From Actomonas aquatica (lineage in GTDB: Bacteria > Verrucomicrobiota > Verrucomicrobiia > Opitutales > Opitutaceae), in NCBI RefSeq assembly GCF_019679435.2, contig NZ_CP139781.1, positions 4,646,001 through 4,710,000 of the forward strand: a DNA stretch of 64,000 nt, written 5' to 3'. The notes under the pieces are model-generated. The model made no database searches and was not told the DNA's origin. It saw only the letters and a list, made by a program, of their open reading frames with translations. The translations under genes were made by a program, and so were the position numbers. How positions within the stretch are numbered: the stretch's first letter is position 1; every line of letters starts with the position of its first letter. Shown here one piece after another: positions 54,001 to 62,927 of this stretch.

Positions 54001-57000
54001 GCTGGCACCATTCTCCAGCCCCCGATGCCGCTGCCCATCCTGCCGTTACCGGTGAATGCGAATGGCGATGTGGTGAACGAGGAGGTCCCGGCCATCACCG
54101 ACTTGGCCGCAGCTGAGAATGCCCCTCCCGCCTACGACAGTTTCACGTTCAAGGACCGCAAGGGTTACGATTGGGTTTACCGCGGTCCGCATGGCGCCGG
54201 ACCGGTGAACTCCATTGCGATTTCGTCCGGCGGTGCTGGCTACACCTCTGCTCCGACGGTTTCCTTTGTGGGCGGCGGTGGCAGTGGAGCTGCGGCGACC
54301 GCCACCGTCACCGACGGTGAGGTCACCGCGATTGAAGTGACCGCGCTGGGCAGTGGATACACCAGTGCGCCGACGATCGAGATCTCCGGTGGCGAAGGCA
54401 CGGGCGCGACCGCGCAGGCCATCGTCGGACCGACCCTGGGCATGCAGTTCTACTACCTCATGCAGGAGAACTTTTACGTGCCGGGCATCGCTACCCAACC
54501 TGCCGTCGGCACCGTCCTGCCCTACCTCCGTCCGCTCGCCGAAGGCGTGCCGCAAGGCGACGCGGTCACGGGCACGCCGTTGACCATCACCTATCGTCCG
54601 GCCTGGCCTGAGCTTGCCCCGGAACTGCGCATCGCGGAGACGCTGACTCTGCCCAAGTTTGGCCTGCCCGCCGTGCTCACCCAGACCAGCGTGGAACTGC
54701 TCTATCAACAGTCCATCGCTCACGCCGGCAACGCGCAGCCCAGTGTCACGCTGCACGACCCGATTCGCGAAAAATCCTATGCCTTGGGTGAACTCAACGA
54801 ACTGGACCGCATTCCCGACTCGGTGCTGACCTCCGATTATCAGGGACGCCTCTATTTCCAAGGCCTGCCGCCGCATCTGCAGAACCGGGTGTTCTTCGAT
54901 GGCAACCGCGGCACCGACGGCGCCTTGGTTTTCCTTGGCGAGTTCGTCGATGAAATCGCGGGCGAAGACTACGTGAGTCTGAATGTTCTAGGCATCGATG
55001 ACGTCGCGGCCCTCAAAGCTCTGTGTCAGACGACCGATACCAACAAGAGCAAGTGGGACAGTGCCATCGACGAGTTGAACACCGTAGTCGAGACGTTCGT
55101 GGAGGACGTTTTGCTACCGGGCACCTACGTGTCTGACGGTTCCCCGGTCACGGTCGGTCCGACTGTCCTCGCCCAGCCATCGGACTCAGATACCGCGGTG
55201 GTCAACTATGCGCTCACCGCCACCGGCAAGGGCAGTGGTTGGGTGTCGCTCATTTTCGGCGACGGCGAGGCGTTTACGCCGGCAGGTGAGCCGGTCAGCG
55301 CGGCCGTCTTCAAGGTCGCTCCGCGTCTTTACACCGGCGAGCTGAAGGTCGAACCCTCCAGTAACCCGCTGGATGAAATGGTCTCGCTGCGTCACTCCGG
55401 CGACTTCGCCGCCGAGCCCGGCAACTACGAGTTTGAATGGCGCTACGCGCCGCCCGTCGATGGCGTCGCGCCCGCAGTCTATACCTATGCACTGACCGCG
55501 CTTGCTAGTGACACCTGGCTGATTGTGCCTAATCCGGAAAACAACCTGCCAAATGCGGCCGAATACGCCGCGGCGGGCGATGTTTACTCGCTGCCGCACA
55601 ACCGCGCCATCAACACCGATGATTCGCGAGTCGCCACCCAACCCGACCTGGTGGCCCGCAAGTCGAACGCCCTCGACTTCTCCGGTGGCGTGCCCGGCCG
55701 GATCATCTTTAGCGCCGACCTGTCCGACACCAACGCGGGTCTGGTGCTCTACGTGAATGGGGCAGCTGCAATTGCTTACAACGCGCCGGATAGCTTTGCC
55801 AACCTTAGCAGCTCCACCGGCTTGGTGGGCTCTGGTCTCACGCACCAATTTGAAGTGGACCCCAACGCGTTCCAGGCCGGAACCAACCGCATTGAAGTCG
55901 CGCTGTTCTCCGGCTCGGCGGAGGATGCCGTTTCGACCTTCGACTTCCGTCTGCATGCCTCCACCGAAACCGACGAAGTGGCCGGTTCCACCACTTGGCA
56001 GACCCCCAGCGGCGTGCTGAGTTCGCAGGTCATTGTGGGCGGTTCGCCCACCGCTCCTCTTGGCAGTCCCTTGTTGGTCCTCACCGACAACTATTTCACG
56101 CTGCGTTACCGCCCCAAGATCAACACGGGCAACATCCTCGCCGAAGGTTCGAATCAAAGTGAGGTTGGCTGGTCGCGTTGGACGCAGCCCAAGCTGGTCG
56201 AGGGCTGGATCAAGCGGGTGCTCGCCGGCATCAATCCCTTCAACCAGCGCGTCACCGACCTCTACAACAATGCCATCAATACCGACGTGTCCTTGCTCAC
56301 GCAGGCCGGCACGCGTTGGGAGGGCGACATCTCGCTCAACCTGGCCAATATCCAGGACTTCGGCCTGATCGAAATCTACGAGACGGTGCTCAATCGCGGC
56401 AAAATGCTGAGTATCGAATCGGGCTTTGATTACGCCCCAGCCAACGACGCGCTCCTGCTGGCCGCTGGCTATTTGAACGACCTCTACACCCTGCTCGGTA
56501 ACGAGGCCTTCGCCGATGCCGCCAACCCGACCATCTCGATCGACGACAGTTCGACGGTCACCGAAGTGAACACCTCGCGTTTCTCCTTCGAAGGGCAGGT
56601 TACCAGCGTGTTGGAAGAGGAGCTCGCCCTGCTGCGCGGTCGCGATGACTTCCTTTCGCCGGGCGTCACCGTTTCCCCGGCCTACAATCGCCTGTATTGG
56701 AACTACACCCGTGGCATCAACTCCGGCGAAGCCCTCTACGCGGCCAACTACAACATCGCGGAGAAGTCCGGCAGCTCCACCGCTGATGGTGTGGTCGATG
56801 CGGCCGACGCCTACCGCATGTTCCCGCAGGCGCACGGTGATGCTTACGGTCACTACCTCACCGCGCTCAGCGTATATCTCGGTCTGCTGCAGAACCCCAA
56901 CTTAACCTGGGAGCCTCGCTCCGAAGCGGTTTCGGTGCTCGGCCAATCCATCCAGATCGACTACCAGGACGAACGGAAGTTTGCCCAGGCGGCGCTAAAT

Positions 57001-59709
57001 CTCGCGCGCACTGCAGAGCAAGTGGTGGGGCTGACGCATCGCCAAAGCTATCGTGATGACCCGAGCGCCGGCTGGTCCCACTTCCGTGATGGTGCCACGA
57101 ATACACGCACCGGTATCACGCGTCATTGGGGCCTTGATGAATGGACCTCCCGAGCCACCCAAGGCGCTTACTACAATTGGGTGATTGGCAACTCCATCCT
57201 GCCGGAACAGGACGACAACCCCGACCATACCGGCATTCAGGTCATCGACCGTTCCACCGTGCTTGAGCTCTCACAGCTCCCGACGATGGCGGACAGTTTC
57301 CAGACCAAGTTGGACAACGCGAATGCGCACCTGAACCCGCTCGGTCTCAGCCCGCATGCCATCGCCTTCGACATCTCGCCCAGCGAGCTGAAGGCCGGCA
57401 ATTCGCACTTCGATCAGATCTACGAACGCGCCCTGCGTTCGGTGGTGAATGCCAAGGGGGCCTTTGACCAAGCCGCCCGCATGACCCGCTTGCTGCGCAA
57501 TCAGGAGAACCAAATCCAGTCGCTCAACGATGCGATCGTGGACGAAGAGTTCGCCTTCGAAGTCGCGTTGATCGACATCTTTGGTCAGGCGTATCCGTCA
57601 GAAATCGGCGCCGGTCGCACCTACGCTCAAGGCTACGCCGGTCCCGACCTCTACCTCTGGTATGTGGTCGATCGCCCGACCGACCTGGTGGATACAGGCA
57701 GCACCTACGACATCTCGATCACCCTGCCGAAGGATGTGCCTCAGCTGTCGACCGATTTCCTCAATCTCCTGGATCCGGCCGTTCAAAGTATCTCCCTCAA
57801 CCTGACCCCACAAACGGTCAGCATCCAGCCCGACCGAACGGTTCAATTCTCCGATGAGTTCCGTCGCGGCCAATCTATGGGTCTGCGTCCTACCATCGGC
57901 AGTGTGCAGATCGCGTTGGTGGAAGCTTACCAAGCACGAGTGGAATTTATGGCTGCTGGTGACGCGTTGCGCCTGAAACGACTACAGGTAGCAAAACAAC
58001 TCGATCTGTTGTTAGAGTTGGCCCACCTCCACGCCGAAATTGTGGCGAAGCAGGCCAACGCAACTACTGAGATTCTCCGTCTTCGCCGGGTGCAGGCGGA
58101 TCTCGAAAGCACGTCCGAGCTTTTGGCCACTACGGGTGATATCGTATACAATTCCTTCGAGGCAGCGTCGATCGCGCCGCCAGAATCTGCAGGATTGTCA
58201 AGTGACTTCACGTCGACGCTTCGCTCAGCTTTGAAAGGCTGGGGCACTGGCATTGATGGGGGGCTAAAGCTCGCTTCTGTAGGACTGCAGGGTGGCGCGC
58301 GCTTGGCTGGAATCGATTCCGAGCGGATCGCCGCCATCACGGAGACGGAAATCCTCGGGCTCGGGTTCGATTACGAGGAGCGCCAGGCGTTCTACGAGTT
58401 CCAGCTCTCCCTCAATGAGCTCTCCTCCAGCCTCTTCGAAGCTGCTCAGCTGGCGACCGCCCTGCAGCAGGCGAATGAGCGGGTGCGGAACGAAATCGCC
58501 ACCGGCAATACCTTGCTGGCGCAGCGTGAAACCTTCCGGAAGCGCGCCGCGGCCAACATCCAGGGTTACCGCACCAAGGACCTCACCTTCCGCACCTTCC
58601 GCAATGAGGCCTTGGAGCAATACCGTTCCCTCTACGATCTGGCCGCCCGCTACACCTACCTCGCGGCCAAGGCTTACGACTACGAAACCGGCTTGCTGGG
58701 CACCACCACGGGCCAGACGGCGATCAACAACATCGTCTCCTCCCGCGCCCTCGGCGATCTGACCGGCGGCACCCCGCAGGCTACCGTCAGTGAGTTTGGT
58801 GACGCCGGTCTGGCCGGCACCATGGCTCGCCTGCAGGCCGACTGGGCCGTGGCCAAGCCGCGCCTCGGTATCAATAACCCGGATACGAACGGCACGGTCT
58901 TCTCGCTGCGTCGTGAGCTCTTCCGCCTCTCCTCGGAAGTCGATGGCGACACCGCCTGGCGCCAGACCCTTGAGCAGCACATCGTGAGTGACATCATGGC
59001 CGATCCCGATGTCGCGGCCTACGCCCGCAACGTGGGCAAGGGCGACGGCAGCGCGGTGCCGGGCATCATCATCCCGTTCTCCTCGCTCATCCAGAAGGGC
59101 TACAACTTCTTCGGCCATCCGCTGGCTGGTGGGGACCACGTCTTCACCGACTCCAATTACGCCACCAAGATCTTCAGCGTGGGTGTCGTGCTGCGGGACT
59201 ACGTGGGCATGGACGCTTATGCTCAACGCGATCCGGGCCAGCCCGGACCGGACGCCACCGATCCCAACGCACTCGCCGCCACGCCTTACCTGTATCTGTT
59301 GCCCACCGGCACCGATTACATGCTGGCGCCGCCCTTGGGGGACACCGGTGAGGTGCGCGCCTTCACGGTGCATGATCAGGCCTTGCCGCTGCCGTTCAAC
59401 CTCGGGGGATCGGACTTCTCCGATAGCCAGTTCTTCAGCGCGACGGACACCCTCTCGGAAAAGCCGTGGATCCTGCGTAAACACCAGGCCTTCCGTGCGG
59501 TGGACGACCCGGCCTTCTTCTACTCAACCGTGCCGGCGGAGTTCACCAGCTCCCGCTTGGTCGGTCGCAGCGTGTGGAACGGCGGCTGGAAGCTCGTCAT
59601 CCCCGCCTACACCCTGCTCAGCGACGAACACGAGGGCCTCAACCGCTTCGCCGCCAGCGTGAAAGACATCGAGCTCTTCCTCCGCACCTACTCCAACTCC
59701 GGAAACTGA
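51091..59709 (+). CDS. Giant exported protein (2872 residues) with Gly-rich repeat blocks
   Basis: A signal peptide (LFTAALLGAVGASSASAQ) starts the protein. Four blocks of paired repeats with the consensus GGSGYTSxPTVxxSGGGGxGATA lie at about residues 51-119, 240-307, 682-750 and 1040-1112. Between them are long beta-rich stretches with no family I know. About 1890-2100 contains ADGVVDAADAYRMFPQAHG and a helical segment. About 2250-2640 is strongly helical or coiled-coil (LLELAHLHAEIVAKQANA, EAAQLATALQQANERVRNE). The end is a compact beta domain (PYLYLLPTGTDYMLAPPLGD). It is not obviously a toxin or adhesin of known type. It overlaps the upstream gene by 4 bp. Confidence 0.85.
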   Translation: MITRTLHRIRLSLFTAALLGAVGASSASAQYEMSGSTQNRLFQADTIADLAVTNGGSGYTSAPTVALSGGSGSGAIIVATVSGGQVTGFTINAAGSGYSFTNPPTVTLSGGGGTGATARVIFRAVPDGLNPPVTTSQFASIASNSGGSAAVAANEVVSVRYPSSDGGLVLQRSAIGSTFAAGVPRFLLGDVIPVPATQLDGITPAGPNYWRAQPVEVGETFSQTATSTTDTPLPLELASIQVTSGGSGYSSVPAVSITGGGGSGATATAVISQGVVTNILLNNTGSGYTSLPAVTLSGGGGTGAVAEMLGKQSSFYFSPHAERVFATQAGRVSVTWVTRLPITTADEPETAKYRFRQESFTVSSTTAKPTRRIYWTERSFDGPLINIPLGKIETINPVFSSFFPALVAKEYTRVGASESPDVSLPPERRTLWFDKSSGIGQLHAYNREGRIFVEYLGPIKEGSGGEVHEFLGADILEVVRVASPTATDVYLGDQLTPRTAGGRLLPLEQDAEWLAYPVNSVSTNNETFYGSITRRDGVIEYFAERENLSPDRVAFYWLEESDAAIHFQSAANAPDLGIYWPRIRSHYRQIWPDDVTEYAHYTVGTLGSTPATGLAFTGGQQPQIIFQDDPAQSEARIDSSSQRLFVQFTGADGLNRSLLKFSGTNELWYVRLFTQLEDRVRRISVTDGGSGYTEAPTVTFTNGGDGATAVATVVDGVVVSITVTDPGRNFTADTQVVISGGGGSGATAEVTILGFLEGDAENAIYADAVVGERIDAPEGHEIAGYIAAGTGYNVGAYVDPFDVGVEEAATGAIIPINAMPADDVLKVWWFKEVVPANPAFQPFYVPAKIGTYNLAYPEDPALIVLASNEGSGSLASAEIAGSLYVQNDRTKVGFNPNEEHAVALGGRLYALRDDLNNTSSNASVYTSEPYVLLDYTDLEDGRPAMRAFRVERELDRAGTENDWKFNYPVTAGTILQPPMPLPILPLPVNANGDVVNEEVPAITDLAAAENAPPAYDSFTFKDRKGYDWVYRGPHGAGPVNSIAISSGGAGYTSAPTVSFVGGGGSGAAATATVTDGEVTAIEVTALGSGYTSAPTIEISGGEGTGATAQAIVGPTLGMQFYYLMQENFYVPGIATQPAVGTVLPYLRPLAEGVPQGDAVTGTPLTITYRPAWPELAPELRIAETLTLPKFGLPAVLTQTSVELLYQQSIAHAGNAQPSVTLHDPIREKSYALGELNELDRIPDSVLTSDYQGRLYFQGLPPHLQNRVFFDGNRGTDGALVFLGEFVDEIAGEDYVSLNVLGIDDVAALKALCQTTDTNKSKWDSAIDELNTVVETFVEDVLLPGTYVSDGSPVTVGPTVLAQPSDSDTAVVNYALTATGKGSGWVSLIFGDGEAFTPAGEPVSAAVFKVAPRLYTGELKVEPSSNPLDEMVSLRHSGDFAAEPGNYEFEWRYAPPVDGVAPAVYTYALTALASDTWLIVPNPENNLPNAAEYAAAGDVYSLPHNRAINTDDSRVATQPDLVARKSNALDFSGGVPGRIIFSADLSDTNAGLVLYVNGAAAIAYNAPDSFANLSSSTGLVGSGLTHQFEVDPNAFQAGTNRIEVALFSGSAEDAVSTFDFRLHASTETDEVAGSTTWQTPSGVLSSQVIVGGSPTAPLGSPLLVLTDNYFTLRYRPKINTGNILAEGSNQSEVGWSRWTQPKLVEGWIKRVLAGINPFNQRVTDLYNNAINTDVSLLTQAGTRWEGDISLNLANIQDFGLIEIYETVLNRGKMLSIESGFDYAPANDALLLAAGYLNDLYTLLGNEAFADAANPTISIDDSSTVTEVNTSRFSFEGQVTSVLEEELALLRGRDDFLSPGVTVSPAYNRLYWNYTRGINSGEALYAANYNIAEKSGSSTADGVVDAADAYRMFPQAHGDAYGHYLTALSVYLGLLQNPNLTWEPRSEAVSVLGQSIQIDYQDERKFAQAALNLARTAEQVVGLTHRQSYRDDPSAGWSHFRDGATNTRTGITRHWGLDEWTSRATQGAYYNWVIGNSILPEQDDNPDHTGIQVIDRSTVLELSQLPTMADSFQTKLDNANAHLNPLGLSPHAIAFDISPSELKAGNSHFDQIYERALRSVVNAKGAFDQAARMTRLLRNQENQIQSLNDAIVDEEFAFEVALIDIFGQAYPSEIGAGRTYAQGYAGPDLYLWYVVDRPTDLVDTGSTYDISITLPKDVPQLSTDFLNLLDPAVQSISLNLTPQTVSIQPDRTVQFSDEFRRGQSMGLRPTIGSVQIALVEAYQARVEFMAAGDALRLKRLQVAKQLDLLLELAHLHAEIVAKQANATTEILRLRRVQADLESTSELLATTGDIVYNSFEAASIAPPESAGLSSDFTSTLRSALKGWGTGIDGGLKLASVGLQGGARLAGIDSERIAAITETEILGLGFDYEERQAFYEFQLSLNELSSSLFEAAQLATALQQANERVRNEIATGNTLLAQRETFRKRAAANIQGYRTKDLTFRTFRNEALEQYRSLYDLAARYTYLAAKAYDYETGLLGTTTGQTAINNIVSSRALGDLTGGTPQATVSEFGDAGLAGTMARLQADWAVAKPRLGINNPDTNGTVFSLRRELFRLSSEVDGDTAWRQTLEQHIVSDIMADPDVAAYARNVGKGDGSAVPGIIIPFSSLIQKGYNFFGHPLAGGDHVFTDSNYATKIFSVGVVLRDYVGMDAYAQRDPGQPGPDATDPNALAATPYLYLLPTGTDYMLAPPLGDTGEVRAFTVHDQALPLPFNLGGSDFSDSQFFSATDTLSEKPWILRKHQAFRAVDDPAFFYSTVPAEFTSSRLVGRSVWNGGWKLVIPAYTLLSDEHEGLNRFAASVKDIELFLRTYSNSGN

Positions 59710-59712
59710 GCC

Positions 59713-60255
59713 ATGACGACGCGCCACCTGCTCTCCGCCGCCGCGATGGTCTGTCTTACTATCGGTGCCGTCGTCTGGCATCTGCGGGACGACAACGCCA
59801 CGACGGCTTCGGCGTCCGACGTCACCTCCACCGCGTGGGTCGATTCGGACGAGGCCCTGCTGAAACTGCAGCTCAACCAGGCCGAGGTCTTCCGCCGCGC
59901 CTTCTGGCGCCAGCCCGCGGACGATGATCGCATCCTCCACGCCGAGCGTCGCCACCGGCTGCGCGGCGAAGGCGGCAGCGTGGAGGAGTGGCAGTGGTTC
60001 ATCGCCGTGGAACCGGGGGACGCCTTCGCCACTTGGTTCTTCGAGGACAATCCCTTCGAGCTCATCGCCGCTCGGCCGACCACCGCGATGCCCACCCTGA
60101 CGGATGCGCCGGAATGGCTGCCGTCCGCCGACACGCTCGCGGGCATGGATCACTTCATCAAACCCGGCAGCCACCTCCACGTGTTTCGCGACGCGCGGAG
60201 TGGGCGGCTCTACGCCACCGACGAAGGTGGCGGTTTCACCTTGGCGCAGAACTGA
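59713..60255 (+). CDS. Hypothetical protein with N-terminal membrane/signal segment
   Basis: The protein has 180 residues and starts 3 bp after the giant gene. LLSAAAMVCLTIGAVVWHL is a signal anchor or uncleaved signal. A short acidic helical region (DSDEALLKLQLNQAEVFRRAFW) and a beta-rich part (VEEWQWFIAVEPGDAFATWFF, FIKPGSHLHVFRDARSG) follow. I know no family. The position suggests a partner, for example an anchor or assembly factor, for the giant protein. Confidence 0.72.
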   Translation: MTTRHLLSAAAMVCLTIGAVVWHLRDDNATTASASDVTSTAWVDSDEALLKLQLNQAEVFRRAFWRQPADDDRILHAERRHRLRGEGGSVEEWQWFIAVEPGDAFATWFFEDNPFELIAARPTTAMPTLTDAPEWLPSADTLAGMDHFIKPGSHLHVFRDARSGRLYATDEGGGFTLAQN

Positions 60256-60266
60256 ACCTTTTTGCC

Positions 60267-61346
60267 ATGACCTTTCATCGCTTTCCTTCCCCGTCCGCCG
60301 TGCTGCTCGGCCTGAGCTGTTTGCTGATCGCGTCCAGTGGCCTGTTGGCGCAGGGGGGCGTGTCACGACCGGTTGGATACATCGTGCAAACGATTCCGGC
60401 CGGGCAGACGCGTTCGTTTTCCGTTCCGCTCGACGCGCCGGCCTCCAGCCTCGGCGACTCGGTCGGCCTGATCACCGACGTGGGCGAAAACTGGCTCGAG
60501 AACGCCGCCGCCGATTGGGTGCCGGGCGTCTTCTCCTCGCCGGAGTATCCGTATTTCCTGCGCCTCACCTCGGGTGCGCAATCCGGCCGACTCTTCCGCA
60601 TCATCAACCCGGCCAACACCGCCACCCGGATTTACGTCGCCGATGATGGCGTGGACCTGCTCACCCTCGCCATCGAGACCGGCGAAAACGGCGCGGGTTA
60701 CGAGATCATCCCGGCCGACACCCTCGCGACACTTTTTGGCACGGCAGGGGAGGGCAACCTGATGCTGCAGGGCGGCGAGACCGCGCTGGAGGCCGACCTC
60801 GTGCAAGTCTGGGGTGGCGCCTCGTGGATCAACTTCTACTTCAATACCGCCCGGGATCGTTGGGCCCGCGACCTCGATTCCGCGGCGAGTCCGAGTCGCG
60901 ATCACTTTCTGCTGCGGCCCGACCGCGGTGTCATGATCACGCGACGCGGCGGCTCCGATCTGAATATTCCGACGATTGGACGTGTGCTCATTTCGCCGCC
61001 GCGCGCCGTGCACTCCCGCACCGAAAATGCACTCACCTTCCTCGCCACCATGCAGGCGATGGATACGACCTTGGGGGAGCTGGCCTTGCAGACGGAGTCC
61101 CGCACGCACGCGTGGAAATCTGCGGCCGATCCGACCGAGGCCGATCTGCTCGTGGTCTGGGCCGGCGCCTCATGGTTCAGCTTCTACTTCAACAGCGAAA
61201 GCGGCCACTGGCAGCGCAGCGACGAGACCGACACCAATCGGGATGGCTTTGTGATCAAGGCTGGCACGCCCATCTTTGTGCAGCGCCGCGACGCGGGTGA
61301 AACGGCGGCCGACAAAACCATCCAGTTTCCGTCGATCGGCAACTGA
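60267..61346 (+). CDS. Exported protein resembling TIGR02597 family
   Basis: The 359-residue protein starts at the ATG at 60267; the frame further upstream overlaps the previous gene and is a shadow. A signal peptide (VLLGLSCLLIASSGLLAQG) is followed by VSRPVGYIVQTIPAGQTRSF. The pattern YEIIPADTLATLFG, then ADLVQVWGGASWINFYF, recurs later as ADLLVVWAGASWFSFYF. From memory this matches TIGR02597, a family of exported proteins in this phylum with unknown function. A search is needed to confirm. It lies 11 bp after the previous stop. Confidence 0.75.
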   Translation: MTFHRFPSPSAVLLGLSCLLIASSGLLAQGGVSRPVGYIVQTIPAGQTRSFSVPLDAPASSLGDSVGLITDVGENWLENAAADWVPGVFSSPEYPYFLRLTSGAQSGRLFRIINPANTATRIYVADDGVDLLTLAIETGENGAGYEIIPADTLATLFGTAGEGNLMLQGGETALEADLVQVWGGASWINFYFNTARDRWARDLDSAASPSRDHFLLRPDRGVMITRRGGSDLNIPTIGRVLISPPRAVHSRTENALTFLATMQAMDTTLGELALQTESRTHAWKSAADPTEADLLVVWAGASWFSFYFNSESGHWQRSDETDTNRDGFVIKAGTPIFVQRRDAGETAADKTIQFPSIGN

Positions 61347-61355
61347 TCGAGGGGT

Positions 61356-62927
61356 ATGGCGGGACACGCTCAGTATTTCCGAGCATGGGCGGCGCTGGTG
61401 CTGGGGCTCGGTCTTATCCGGCTGCCAATCCTGGCGCAGACGGTTGAGCTCGATTCCTTCGACCAAGACACGGTGAGCGGAGCGCCGGCCACCGGCACCT
61501 CTTGGACCGGTAACATCACGCAGCAGGCCACGAGCATCCAGGTCGGTGGCACGGCGAAAGATGAGAACGGCTGGGTGTCGGCGAGCCTCAACCTCGATGC
61601 GTCCGCCATGAACTACCTGCGCATCCTCGCGCAGCGCGACACCGGTAACGAAAGTCCGGCAGTCGTCGTGCAGTTCAACGACCTCTACCTCACCCAGGAC
61701 GCCGGCGTGTTTTCGGTGGGCAGCGATGCCTTCGCCGCTGGGGAGCTGACGTGGGTCCAGGTGCCCATCGACTCGTGGGGCGCCGGCTTCGACGCGAGCC
61801 AGATCACTGACTGGAGCCTTGGTGGCGGGGCGACGGGTCTGACCGATTTCCGCATGACCTTTGCCCACCTCGCGTTGTCCAGCGACCTCTTGGCCCTAAG
61901 CGGCGGCAAAATCATTACGGCGGGTGATCAGACTTACGCGGCGGCGCAGTCTCTCACCGGTGACACCACCCTTGGCAACACCGACGGCGCGAATGGCACC
62001 GGCACCGCCATCACCTTTGATGACTCCTTGGACGGAGCTTATGCGCTTACGCTCAACACCAACGGCGTCACCACGTTGGACGGTGCGGCGGGCGGCACCA
62101 CTCCGCTCGCGAGTCTCACCACCGATGCCGGTGGCCGCACCGAAATCAATGGCGGCGAAGTGACCACCACCGGCGACCAATCCTACGGTGACGAAGTGCA
62201 CCTCGGCGCCGACACGCTCCTGCAAGTGTTGGGGGATGGCATTGTGCAGTTCTTCCAGCCGATCCAGGGCAACGATTGGGAGCTGACGATCAACTCGCCG
62301 AACTGGGGCACCTTCGGCGCCGCCCACCAATTGGCGGCGCTGAACAAATCCGGCTCCGGCACCTTCGTGCTCAGTAGCCAAAGCACCTTCACCGGTCCCA
62401 CCACCGTGAATGCCGGCACCCTGCAGCTCGACGTCGATCAGGCGCTCAGTGCGTCCAGCTCGCTGGTGCTCGCCGGCGGCACCTTCGACCTCAATCAGCA
62501 CAGCCTCACCCTCAGCACCTTGGCGGTCACGGCCGATTCGATCCTGGATTTTGGCGGCGGCTCGGGCTCGTTCACCTTGTCCAGTATCAGTGGCAGCCTG
62601 TGGAACGGCACGCTGAGTATCAGCAACTTTAACCCGTCTTCCAACACCCTGCGCTTCGGCACGGGGTCCGATGGTCTGAACCTCGCTAACCTGCCGCTGT
62701 TTCGCTTTGTCGATTACGGCGGAGCGATCGGCCAGATCGATGGACTCGGTTTTGTGACGCCCTCGGCCGTGCCGGAACCCGGCACGGTGGCGCTGCTGGC
62801 CGGCGTGGCCGTGTTGGGAGCCACGGTCTATCGACGTCGCCGGTTGCAGCAATTGGCGGCGACGGAGCGCGACGCGGACTCGACCGCGCCGCGTTGCGAT
62901 GACACAAGGTCGTCCTCATGCTGCTGA
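61356..62927 (+). CDS. PEP-CTERM protein with autotransporter-type beta repeats
   Basis: The protein has 523 residues. A signal peptide (ALVLGLGLIRLPILAQ) leads to an N-terminal beta domain (about 30-180) that is paralogous to that of the next gene. Autotransporter-associated repeats follow (LNKSGSGTFVLSSQSTFTG, TTVNAGTLQLDVDQAL). The sorting signal begins at residue 472: VPEPGTVALLAGVAVLGATV then YRRRR. PEP-CTERM proteins are normally cut and anchored by an exosortase. Unusually, 27 residues follow the basic cluster, ending SSSCC. The last 10 bp overlap the start of the next gene. Confidence 0.88.
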   Translation: MAGHAQYFRAWAALVLGLGLIRLPILAQTVELDSFDQDTVSGAPATGTSWTGNITQQATSIQVGGTAKDENGWVSASLNLDASAMNYLRILAQRDTGNESPAVVVQFNDLYLTQDAGVFSVGSDAFAAGELTWVQVPIDSWGAGFDASQITDWSLGGGATGLTDFRMTFAHLALSSDLLALSGGKIITAGDQTYAAAQSLTGDTTLGNTDGANGTGTAITFDDSLDGAYALTLNTNGVTTLDGAAGGTTPLASLTTDAGGRTEINGGEVTTTGDQSYGDEVHLGADTLLQVLGDGIVQFFQPIQGNDWELTINSPNWGTFGAAHQLAALNKSGSGTFVLSSQSTFTGPTTVNAGTLQLDVDQALSASSSLVLAGGTFDLNQHSLTLSTLAVTADSILDFGGGSGSFTLSSISGSLWNGTLSISNFNPSSNTLRFGTGSDGLNLANLPLFRFVDYGGAIGQIDGLGFVTPSAVPEPGTVALLAGVAVLGATVYRRRRLQQLAATERDADSTAPRCDDTRSSSCC

